From positions 1 through 34,711 of the forward strand of contig JBAWZR010000003.1 in NCBI GenBank assembly GCA_037142915.1: DNA of 34,711 nucleotides, read 5' to 3'. Shown piece by piece: positions 1 to 6,222 of the stretch (its first letter is position 1; every line of letters begins with the position of its first letter). The notes under the pieces are model-generated. The model worked only from the letters and a program-made list of their open reading frames with translations. It did not search any database and was not told the DNA's origin. The DNA comes from JBAWZR01 sp037142915 (GTDB lineage: Bacteria > Patescibacteriota > Minisyncoccia > Moranbacterales > UBA1568). Made by a program: the position numbers and the translations under genes.

Positions 1-1
1 T

Positions 2-1555
2 ATGTCCCACAATCACCTCATCGAAGAACTGAAGAAACAGATCGAAAATTTCCAGAGTGTGGCGAAGCGCGAGGAGATCGGCACCGTGCTCGAAGTGGGC
101 GACGGGGTGGCGCGGGCGGCCGGTCTGGCCAATGTGATGTCATCGGAAATGGTCGCTTTTGAAACCGCGAGTGGCGATGAAGTTTTTGGCGTCGCTCTGA
201 ATATCGAAGAGGAGCAAGTGGGTGTGATGATCTTGGGCGATGCACGCCAGGTGAAGGAGGGAAGTGTAGTCAAGTCGACTGGGCGATTGCTCTCGATGCC
301 GGTGGGTGAGAACGTGATTGGTCGCGTGGTGAACGCACTCGGAACGGCGATTGATGGACGAGGTACGCTCGCCGTCAAGGATTTCCTCCCGATGGAAAAA
401 GTCGCTCCCGGTGTGATGACACGGCAGAGCGTGCACCAACCGCTGCAGACCGGTATCAAGGCGATCGATGCGCTCATCCCGATTGGTCGTGGTCAACGTG
501 AACTCATCATTGGCGATCGCCAGACCGGCAAGACGGCTATTGCCATCGATACGATTATCAATCAAAAGCCTGCCCAAAACGCTTCGCGTAGTGATGCGGG
601 CGGGGGTGCAAGTGACGTTATTTGTATTTATGTCGCCATTGGACAGAAGGAATCCAAAGTGGCACGTATCGTCGCCGAACTCGAGAAGGCTGGTGCGATG
701 GAATACACGAGCGTGGTGGTGGCGGGTGTGTCCGAGCCGGCGGCGTTGTCGTTCATCGCGCCCTATGCCGGGTGTACGTTGGCGGAATATTTTCTCGCGC
801 AGGGCAAAGATGTGCTCGTGGTCTATGATGATCTCTCCAAGCACGCGGCGGCGTATCGTCAGATTTCGCTCATCCTCCGTCGGCCGCCGGGTCGTGAGGC
901 TTTCCCGGGCGATGTGTTTTATCTCCACTCGCGTTTACTGGAGCGGAGTGCCAAGTTGAATGCCGAGAACGGCGGCGGTTCGATCACGGCGCTCCCGATC
1001 ATCGAGACACAAGCAGGCGATGTCTCGGCCTATATTCCGACCAATGTTATTTCGATCACCGATGGGCAGATCTATCTCGAATCAGATTTGTTTTACAAGG
1101 GTATCCGACCAGCGTTGAATGTCGGGCTCTCGGTATCGCGGGTGGGTGGTAGTGCGCAGATCAAAGCGATGAAGCAGGTGGCAGGCACACTGCGGCTCGA
1201 CCTGGCGCAATTCCGTGAACTGGAAGCCTTCGCGTCATTTGGTTCCGACCTCGATGAGAAGACGCGCCAGCAGTTGGAGCGTGGTCGCCGTGGTATCGAA
1301 GTGCTGAAACAAAATCAATACGCACCGCTCTCCGTCGAGCACGAAGTGGCCATTCTCTATGCGCTGACACGCGGTCTTCTTGATACGGTTCCGGTAGAGA
1401 AAATCACCGACTGGGAAGTGTGCTTCCACAAGTATCTCGATACGCAAGCGACCCAAGTTCTCGAAAAAATCCGCACCGAAAAAATCTTAAGTCCAGAAGT
1501 GGAGGAAATGTTGAAGAAAAGTGTTGAGAATTTCCAAAAGACGTTTGCTGTATAA
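2..1555 (+). CDS. atpA: F-type ATP synthase subunit alpha
   Basis: Non-catalytic nucleotide-binding subunit of the F1 head of ATP synthase, acting at the inner face of the cytoplasmic membrane. The 517-residue product has the beta-barrel N-terminus, a Walker A motif GDRQTGKT at about residues 171-178, the family block CIYVAIGQKESKV just after, and the C-terminal helical domain. The ATG lies at the very edge of the window, but the N-terminus matches the usual family start, so the gene is probably complete. Its promoter and the Fo/delta genes would lie upstream and are not seen. Odd point: between IINQK and DVICIYV there are about 15 extra residues (roughly 190-204) absent from typical alpha subunits, encoded by a GC-rich stretch with palindromic parts. 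Identity is near certain. Confidence 0.98.
   Translation: MSHNHLIEELKKQIENFQSVAKREEIGTVLEVGDGVARAAGLANVMSSEMVAFETASGDEVFGVALNIEEEQVGVMILGDARQVKEGSVVKSTGRLLSMPVGENVIGRVVNALGTAIDGRGTLAVKDFLPMEKVAPGVMTRQSVHQPLQTGIKAIDALIPIGRGQRELIIGDRQTGKTAIAIDTIINQKPAQNASRSDAGGGASDVICIYVAIGQKESKVARIVAELEKAGAMEYTSVVVAGVSEPAALSFIAPYAGCTLAEYFLAQGKDVLVVYDDLSKHAAAYRQISLILRRPPGREAFPGDVFYLHSRLLERSAKLNAENGGGSITALPIIETQAGDVSAYIPTNVISITDGQIYLESDLFYKGIRPALNVGLSVSRVGGSAQIKAMKQVAGTLRLDLAQFRELEAFASFGSDLDEKTRQQLERGRRGIEVLKQNQYAPLSVEHEVAILYALTRGLLDTVPVEKITDWEVCFHKYLDTQATQVLEKIRTEKILSPEVEEMLKKSVENFQKTFAV
569..613. repeat. Probable in-frame repeat insertion inside atpA
   Basis: This stretch encodes about 15 residues (PAQNASRSDAGGGAS) just after the Walker A helix, where ordinary alpha subunits have only a few. 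The DNA has an outer imperfect inverted repeat (CCTGCCC with GGGCGGG) and a small inner hairpin (ACGC TTC GCGT). The low-complexity product and inverted arms resemble the palindromic insertions in leuS of this window. The exact ends are inferred from memory of the family alignment. Confidence 0.5.
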
Positions 1556-1572
1556 TTTTAGTAACTGAATTT

Positions 1573-1658
1573 TGTCATCCCGCACTTGATGCGGGATCCA
1601 GGCTGTATTGAAATTAAACGCAATCGAACCTGGATCCCGGGTCAAGCCCGGGATGACA
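1573..1658. repeat. Paired palindromic repeat (MITE/BIME-like) between atpA and atpG
   Basis: Begins TGTCATCCCGCACTTGATGC and ends in the inverse, CGGGATGACA. Each half is a hairpin (CCCGCACTTGATGCGGG and CCCGGGTCAAGCCCGGG), followed inward by GGATCCAGG and its inverse CCTGGATCC, with about 26 bases of unrelated sequence in the middle. The whole is an inverted pair of the same unit. It separates two genes of one operon, so it must be transcribed and will fold strongly in the atpA-atpG mRNA. The 30-base left half recurs almost unchanged at 27457. Confidence 0.9.
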
Positions 1659-1673
1659 TACAAAAGGTCAACT

Positions 1674-2570
1674 ATGCCATCGACGAAAGAAATGAAAAGC
1701 CGAATCAAGGGAGTGAAGTCCACCGGGAAAATCACCCGGGCGATGGAGATGATTTCGGCTGTCAAAATGCGCAAGGCAGTAGCACAAGCCCTGGCGATGC
1801 GACCCTATGCCGAGAACGCGCTTGGGATATTCGAGCAGCTCACGGAGAAATTGTCGGGCGAAGTACACCCGCTCTTGACGGTACGCCCGATCACGCGAGA
1901 GCTCTATGTTGTGATTGGTAGTCATCGCGGTTTATGCGGGGCCTTCAATACGCAGATTGGTCGGAAACTACGAGCGTTGTTGGTCGAAGATGCGCAGGCG
2001 AATCGTGAGCCAGTGTTCGTGGCGGTGGGGCGCAAGGCCGAGATGATTACCCGACGGCAAGCAGGGACAATCTTGGCTTCGTTTCCTGAAGCGGTACTTA
2101 CACCGACGATTGAAAATGTCCGACCAATTGCCAGGCTGATTCAAGAGGAATTTACGAGTGGGCGAATTGATCGGGTGGTAGTGGTATATACGCACTTCAT
2201 GTCAGCCTTGCGTCAGGATGTGAAAGTCTGGGCGTTGCTCCCAGCAGCAGTGAAAGACACCGAAAAAGCTTTTGCTTCACACGCACAGGCGGAGCAGCAA
2301 GGAGTGAATGCTGAGTATATTATAGAGCCGGAAGCGGAGAAAGTTTTGAATCGATTGATCCCGCACCTGATCGAGATCGAATTGTTGGACGCGATCCTGG
2401 AATCGAATGCGAGTCAGGAGGCGGCGCGAATGGTGGCGATGCGCAATGCGAGTGATGCCGCTCGGGATATGGTGGAGGATCTCACTCTTGCGTACAACCA
2501 ACTCCGCCAGGCCAAGGTCACGCAGGAAATAGCTGAACTCTCGGCTGGTATGGCCGCGGTCAGTGGGTAA
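1674..2570 (+). CDS. atpG: F-type ATP synthase subunit gamma
   Basis: Central rotor shaft of F1, coupling Fo rotation to catalysis in the alpha3beta3 head. The 298-residue product starts MPSTKEMKSRIKGVKSTGKI, matching the conserved N-terminal helix (IKSVKNTxKITKAME in the family), and ends with the conserved C-terminal helix MRNASDAARDM...YNQLRQAKVTQEIAELSAG. An upstream in-frame ATG at 1608 would add 22 residues encoded by the palindromic repeat; it is rejected because the added residues are repeat-derived and family homology begins at 1674. AAAGGT lies just upstream of the chosen ATG. It belongs to the atp operon but is separated from atpD by about 520 bases. Confidence 0.97.
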   Translation: MPSTKEMKSRIKGVKSTGKITRAMEMISAVKMRKAVAQALAMRPYAENALGIFEQLTEKLSGEVHPLLTVRPITRELYVVIGSHRGLCGAFNTQIGRKLRALLVEDAQANREPVFVAVGRKAEMITRRQAGTILASFPEAVLTPTIENVRPIARLIQEEFTSGRIDRVVVVYTHFMSALRQDVKVWALLPAAVKDTEKAFASHAQAEQQGVNAEYIIEPEAEKVLNRLIPHLIEIELLDAILESNASQEAARMVAMRNASDAARDMVEDLTLAYNQLRQAKVTQEIAELSAGMAAVSG

Positions 2571-2573
2571 ATG

Positions 2574-2624
2574 AAAAGCCTTCCAATGTGTTACGATACT
2601 TATACGTAACAGGGATTGAAAGGC
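2574..2624 (-). terminator. Hairpin terminator of the antisense unit inside the atp operon
   Basis: Reading the minus strand, GCCTTTCAAT (2624-2615) pairs with ATTGGAAGGC (2587-2578) with one wobble, enclosing a second stem TGTTACG/CGTAACA, followed by TTTT (2577-2574). The T run is on the minus side, so it fits as the end of the minus-strand transcript starting near 3035; it may also help end atpG transcription. The short T run limits certainty. Confidence 0.55.
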
Positions 2625-2693
2625 GATCGGGATTTCACGGCATGCTTCGGGATTTAAGAATTTTTTCTTTGAGTCTCGAATGTGGAGTGAAAA

Positions 2694-2957
2694 TTAGATG
2701 CTTGTTCGGGCGAAGGTTTGTATCTCGATTCTTTTCAGGTCAAAGGTTATGCAATCGAGTTCCTTTCGAAATTTGATGCGAGCTTGGGACTTTATCTTGG
2801 CGATGACTGTCTTGCTAAATTTACACAGAGGCTTCCATGTTTCAATGGAGACAGTGCAAGCTTCAAATTTTTGAACTTTTTTGCTGGTTCTATTGTTGTA
2901 GAGAGTACAGCGTAAAAGCACATAAAACTTTGTGGTAACGGTCGTTTTATCGGCCAT
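2694..2957 (-). CDS. Small basic protein of unknown function, antisense within the atp operon
   Basis: An 87-residue reading frame starting MADKTTVTTKFYVLLRC, rich in Lys and Arg, with three Cys and no membrane segment. I do not recognise a family. Support for a real gene comes from signals around it: AGAGGAAAA lies about four bases before the ATG, a perfect TTGACA-N17-TATAAT promoter lies upstream on the same strand, and a hairpin with a T run lies downstream. It is read opposite to atpG and atpD and the DNA is AT-richer than the flanking atp genes, which suggests an accessory insertion. Plus-strand frames of 62 and 65 codons overlap it but lack such signals. The transcript might instead act mainly as an RNA; coding is likely but not certain. 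Confidence 0.5.
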   Translation of the reverse strand: MADKTTVTTKFYVLLRCTLYNNRTSKKVQKFEACTVSIETWKPLCKFSKTVIAKIKSQARIKFRKELDCITFDLKRIEIQTFARTSI

Positions 2958-2995
2958 GGTATTTTCCTCTTCTAATTTATTGTTATTGTTAAAGA

Positions 2996-3035
2996 TTATA
3001 GGGATAGCTCTAGAAAGAACTGATGAACCCTATAA
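2996..3035 (-). promoter_or_regulatory. Inverted repeat at the 5' end of the antisense transcript
   Basis: TTATAGGG (2996-3003) and CCCTATAA (3028-3035) form a perfect 8-base inverted repeat with a 24-base loop. Position 3035 is about where transcription from the minus-strand promoter should start, so the RNA would begin with this stem. It could stabilise the 5' end or bind a regulator; either role is inference. Confidence 0.4.
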
Positions 3036-3041
3036 CTTTAC

Positions 3042-3070
3042 ATTATACTCTCTAAATAACTATTTGTCAA
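3042..3070 (-). promoter_or_regulatory. Consensus sigma-70 promoter on the minus strand
   Basis: On the minus strand TTGACA (3070-3065), a 17-base spacer and TATAAT (3047-3042) give a full consensus match. It points away from atpD, toward the 87-codon gene at 2957, leaving a leader of about 78 bases. It is the best promoter match seen in the window. Confidence 0.8.
3044..3049 (+). promoter_or_regulatory. atpD: Possible atpD -10 element overlapping the minus-strand -10
   Basis: TATACT on the plus strand overlaps the minus-strand TATAAT by four bases, so the same melted region could serve both directions. No good -35 is present for the plus direction. atpD probably needs its own promoter if the antisense terminator or transcript limits read-through from atpG. 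Confidence 0.3.
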
Positions 3071-3091
3071 TCATAAGCATAAGAAAACCCT

Positions 3092-4486
3092 ATGAATACA
3101 GGAAAAATCATACAGATTATCGGGCCAGTGGTGGATGTGGAGTTCACAGGTGAGGGTACGGTGGTCTTGCCGGAAATCTATGAGGCTCTGAATGTGACCC
3201 GACCGGACGGGAAAATTCTCGTGGCGGAGGTGCATCAACACCTCGGTGGCAATCGCGTGCGCGCGGTGGCGATGGATTCGACTGACGGCTTGCGTCGCGG
3301 TTTGGAGGTAGTGGCGACTGGTGCGCCGATCAGTGTGCCGGTGGGTGCAGAAACCTTGGGACGGATGTTCAATGTTTTAGGCGAGGCGATCGATGGGAAA
3401 GGCGAGGCAAAGACAAAGATCAAGCGATCAATACACCGCAAGGCGCCGGCATTTGATCAGCAGTCGACCGAGGCGGAAGTGTTCGAGACCGGCATCAAGT
3501 CCATCGATCTCATCTGTCCGTTTATGAAGGGCGGTAAGGTCGGCCTCTTCGGCGGGGCCGGTGTGGGCAAAACTGTGGTCATCCAAGAACTTATTCGTAA
3601 CATCGCATCAGAACATGGTGGTTACTCGGTATTTGCGGGTGTAGGCGAGCGGACGCGCGAGGGCAACGACCTCTATCATGAAATGAAAGACTCGGGCGTG
3701 CTCGACAAAACCGCACTTGTCTTTGGGCAGATGAATGAACCACCGGGCGCTCGTCAGCGGGTGGCTCTCTCGGCTCTCACGATGGCGGAATATTTTCGTG
3801 ATGATGAGAAGAAAGACGTACTGCTATTTATTGATAATATTTTCCGTTTCACCCAGGCTGGTTCGGAAGTGTCGGCGTTGCTTGGACGCATTCCAAGCGC
3901 GGTGGGGTATCAGCCGACGCTGGCGGAGGAGATGGGAACTCTGCAGGAGCGGATCACCTCGACCAAAGACGGTTCGATCACTTCGGTGCAGGCGGTGTAT
4001 GTCCCGGCCGATGACCTCACGGATCCGGCTCCGGCCACGACCTTCGGCCATCTTGATTCGACCGTGGTGCTCTCGCGCGCCTTGTCGGAGTTGGGGATTT
4101 ATCCGGCGGTCGATCCGTTGGATTCGAGTTCGACTATTCTCGATCCGCATATCGTGGGTGAACGACACTATAATACAGCTCGTTCGGTGCAGAAGATATT
4201 GCAACGCTATAAGGATTTACAAGATATCATCGCGATTTTGGGAATGGAAGAATTGACCGAGGAAGATAAGCTGACGGTCACCCGGGCGCGCAAAATTCAG
4301 AAATATCTCTCGCAACCGTTTTTCGTGGCGGAACAATTCACTGGTACGCCGGGCAAGTATGTGAAGCTTGAAGACACGATTACGGGTTTTGAAAAAATCC
4401 TGGCCGGTGAGTTGGATGATATTCCCGAGCAGGCTTTTTATATGAAGGGGAGTATTGAGGAGGTTCTCGCTGAGAAAGGAAAATAA
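3092..4486 (+). CDS. atpD: F-type ATP synthase subunit beta
   Basis: Catalytic subunit of F1, making ATP from ADP and phosphate at the alpha/beta interface. The 464-residue product has the N-terminal barrel (GKIIQIIGPVVDVEF), Walker A GGAGVGKT at about 154-161, GERTREGNDLYHEM containing the catalytic Glu, the Walker B strand DVLLFIDNI, and the C-terminal MEELTEEDK, corresponding to the DELSEED lever. Length is normal and no insertion is seen, unlike atpA. No clear Shine-Dalgarno precedes the ATG. The stop is three bases before atpC. Confidence 0.98.
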   Translation: MNTGKIIQIIGPVVDVEFTGEGTVVLPEIYEALNVTRPDGKILVAEVHQHLGGNRVRAVAMDSTDGLRRGLEVVATGAPISVPVGAETLGRMFNVLGEAIDGKGEAKTKIKRSIHRKAPAFDQQSTEAEVFETGIKSIDLICPFMKGGKVGLFGGAGVGKTVVIQELIRNIASEHGGYSVFAGVGERTREGNDLYHEMKDSGVLDKTALVFGQMNEPPGARQRVALSALTMAEYFRDDEKKDVLLFIDNIFRFTQAGSEVSALLGRIPSAVGYQPTLAEEMGTLQERITSTKDGSITSVQAVYVPADDLTDPAPATTFGHLDSTVVLSRALSELGIYPAVDPLDSSSTILDPHIVGERHYNTARSVQKILQRYKDLQDIIAILGMEELTEEDKLTVTRARKIQKYLSQPFFVAEQFTGTPGKYVKLEDTITGFEKILAGELDDIPEQAFYMKGSIEEVLAEKGK

Positions 4487-4489
4487 GGT

Positions 4490-4930
4490 ATGAAAAAACT
4501 GACATTGAAAATCATTACCCAAGAAAAAATAGTCCTTGAGCGAGAAATCGTTCAGGCGACTTTACCGATTGAGGATGGCGAAGTGACAGTTTTGGCCGAT
4601 CATATTCCTCTCATTGGTTCTCTTCATGCGGGGGAGATTAAACTGAAGGATACCGGAGGCAAGGAAGAACTCCTTGCTGTGTCCGGTGGATTTGTAGAGT
4701 TTCATGATAATACTTTGACTTTGCTCGCTGATACGGCCGAACGGGCTGAGGAGATTGATATCGAACGAGCCGAGGCAGGAAAGAAACGTGCCGAGGAAGT
4801 GATGCAGAGCAAGGCAGACCTGTCTGAAGAGGAATACGCTCGCATTGCCGCACTGCTCGAGAAAGAATTGTCGCGGCTTCGTGTCGCTAAGAAACACTAT
4901 ACTAAAGGTGGTCTGCACATTGAATCATAA
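4490..4930 (+). CDS. atpC: F-type ATP synthase subunit epsilon
   Basis: Small rotor subunit that couples F1 to the c-ring and can inhibit ATP hydrolysis through its C-terminal helices. The 146-residue product has the N-terminal beta-sandwich (LTLKIITQEKIVLEREIVQA, PIEDGEVTVLADHIPLIGSL) over about residues 1-85, then two helices rich in Glu, Lys and Arg over about 87-140. It starts three bases after atpD, so it is co-transcribed and probably translationally coupled. It is the last gene of the operon, the usual position. Confidence 0.95.
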   Translation: MKKLTLKIITQEKIVLEREIVQATLPIEDGEVTVLADHIPLIGSLHAGEIKLKDTGGKEELLAVSGGFVEFHDNTLTLLADTAERAEEIDIERAEAGKKRAEEVMQSKADLSEEEYARIAALLEKELSRLRVAKKHYTKGGLHIES

Positions 4931-4933
4931 AAG

Positions 4934-4942
4934 TGTTATACT
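4934..4942 (+). promoter_or_regulatory. Extended -10 promoter for the DUF4349 gene
   Basis: TGT followed by TATACT gives an extended -10 element about 30 bases before the next start codon, just after the atpC stop. No convincing -35 is visible, as expected for this promoter class. Confidence 0.4.
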
Positions 4943-4972
4943 AAAAACAGACAATATTCTTAATCAAATTTT

Positions 4973-6001
4973 ATGAATCGAGATCTTTTGGCGAAGACGG
5001 GGAAAGTAATCCTGTTTTTGTTGTGCGTCGTTATTCTCGTGGTGGTGTATGCATCGGTAGTGATAGGTCGTTGGTCATCGAATTCCTCTTTGTCATCGAT
5101 GATGGATCGTGGTGAAACTGGTATTGGCACCGGAATGATGGATGTTTCTCAGCAATTAGGAAGTCCCTTGGCTAAATCATCGGTGGCTGTGGGCATGCCA
5201 AACCCAGGTATGATGAATTCCGACCAAGTGAATGTGAGTAATGCAGGAAGCTTGTCGGCTCCGGAGAGTTTGAGAACATCGACTGATACGCCAGTTTCGA
5301 TTGATCAAAAAGTCATCAAGACCGGCAGTCTCTCCTTGCGCGTCGATAATGCCGATTGGAGTGTGGGTGAGATCACTAAGACCGTGAATGGCTTGAGTGG
5401 CTCAGTAGCATCGTCGAATTTTTCTAACAATGGTCGCGGAGCGAAAAGTGGGGTAATTACCGTGCGGGTTCCGGCGGTGAAATTTGATGAAGCTTTTACG
5501 AAGTTGAAGCAATTGGGTGGGACGGTCGTGAGTGAAGCGGTCTCGGGACAGGATGTCACGGAGCAGATGATTGATATCGAAGCGCGCATCAAGAATAAAC
5601 AGGCGGAAGAGGAGGCTTATGCAAATATTTTGAAAGTTCAGACGCAAAAAGTCGCGGATATCCTCGAAGTGACCCGGGCCTTGAGTCAGGTGCGGGGTGA
5701 GATTGAGTCGCTCCAGGGTCAGTTGAAATATCTTAACTCGCAGGCGGATATGTCGACAATTGATATCTCTTTGTCTGAAGAACCGCAGATTGGTAAAGTG
5801 GATACGACTTGGCGGCCGTTGCAGGTAGTGAAGACTTCGATCAATACACTCCTGCAAAATCTCCAAGGTCTGGTAGACTTCCTCATTCGCTTCGTCATCG
5901 TAGCGTTGCCAATCTTGCTCATTGTCTTCGGACTGCTCGGCTGGCTCCTCTGGTGGGCGGTCAAAAAGTTGGCTCGACTTTTGAATGGCAATCAGCAGTA
6001 A
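4973..6001 (+). CDS. DUF4349 family membrane-anchored protein
   Basis: A 342-residue protein with an N-terminal membrane segment (about 11-31), a Ser/Gly/Met-rich linker to about 95, the DUF4349 core from about 105 (KVIKTGSLSLRVDNADWSV, GVITVRVPAVKFDEAFTKL, GGTVVSEAVSGQDVTEQMID), a coiled-coil stretch of about 190-245, and a C-terminal membrane helix near 300-330. The core is probably outside the cell, held between the two membrane segments. The family has no well-defined biochemical role; an envelope function is inference. It follows atpC but probably has its own promoter. Family assignment is by recognised motif pattern. Confidence 0.8.
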   Translation: MNRDLLAKTGKVILFLLCVVILVVVYASVVIGRWSSNSSLSSMMDRGETGIGTGMMDVSQQLGSPLAKSSVAVGMPNPGMMNSDQVNVSNAGSLSAPESLRTSTDTPVSIDQKVIKTGSLSLRVDNADWSVGEITKTVNGLSGSVASSNFSNNGRGAKSGVITVRVPAVKFDEAFTKLKQLGGTVVSEAVSGQDVTEQMIDIEARIKNKQAEEEAYANILKVQTQKVADILEVTRALSQVRGEIESLQGQLKYLNSQADMSTIDISLSEEPQIGKVDTTWRPLQVVKTSINTLLQNLQGLVDFLIRFVIVALPILLIVFGLLGWLLWWAVKKLARLLNGNQQ

Positions 6002-6081
6002 GACCTGATGTTTTGTGAGTAACAAAAAGCTGGTGGCGTCTGTCATCAGTTTTTTGTCATTTTATTCAAATTTTGTCAAGA

Positions 6082-6110
6082 TTGAAGAAAAGCCTCGCTG
6101 GGCGTAGAAT
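6082..6110 (+). promoter_or_regulatory. leuS: Promoter for leuS
   Basis: TTGAAG, a 17-base spacer and TAGAAT fit a sigma-70 promoter. An inverted pair AGCCTC/GAGGCT straddles the -10, which could be an operator or the stem of a weak terminator. The predicted leader of about 105 bases contains the palindromic repeat at 6129. Confidence 0.5.
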
Positions 6111-6128
6111 GAGGCTATATTTGGTGTT

Positions 6129-6196
6129 TGTCATGCTGAACTTGTTTCAGCATCTTGAAACACAAACGCAGATCCCGAAACGAGTTCGGGATGACA
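6129..6196. repeat. Paired palindromic repeat upstream of leuS
   Basis: Starts TGTCATGCTGAACTTGTTTC, with a GCTGAA/TTCAGC stem, and ends with the hairpin CCCGAAACGAGTTCGGG followed by ATGACA. It shares the TGTCAT...ATGACA outer architecture of the repeat at 1573 but a different inner hairpin. It lies in the predicted leuS mRNA leader, about 27 bases before the start codon. Confidence 0.85.
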
Positions 6197-6222
6197 TAAT
6201 AAGTTTATTATCTATTCCATTT

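Noticed and set aside
140..928. A 262-codon open frame on the minus strand opposite atpA
   Set aside because: It is a shadow of the strongly biased codons of atpA, with no ribosome site and a His/Arg-rich composition typical of antisense frames.
1608..1673. N-terminal extension of atpG by 22 codons
   Set aside because: The added residues are encoded by the palindromic repeat and family similarity begins at 1674.
2588..2915. Two short plus-strand frames (62 and 65 codons) between atpG and atpD
   Set aside because: They lack ribosome sites and lie opposite the better supported minus-strand gene.
3008..3030. GAAAGAACTGATGA resembles parts of a hammerhead ribozyme core
   Set aside because: The conserved pieces are in the wrong order and no closing stems are present.
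6073..6222. N-terminal extension of leuS by 50 codons
   Set aside because: It overlaps the predicted promoter and the upstream repeat; the family start is at 6223.
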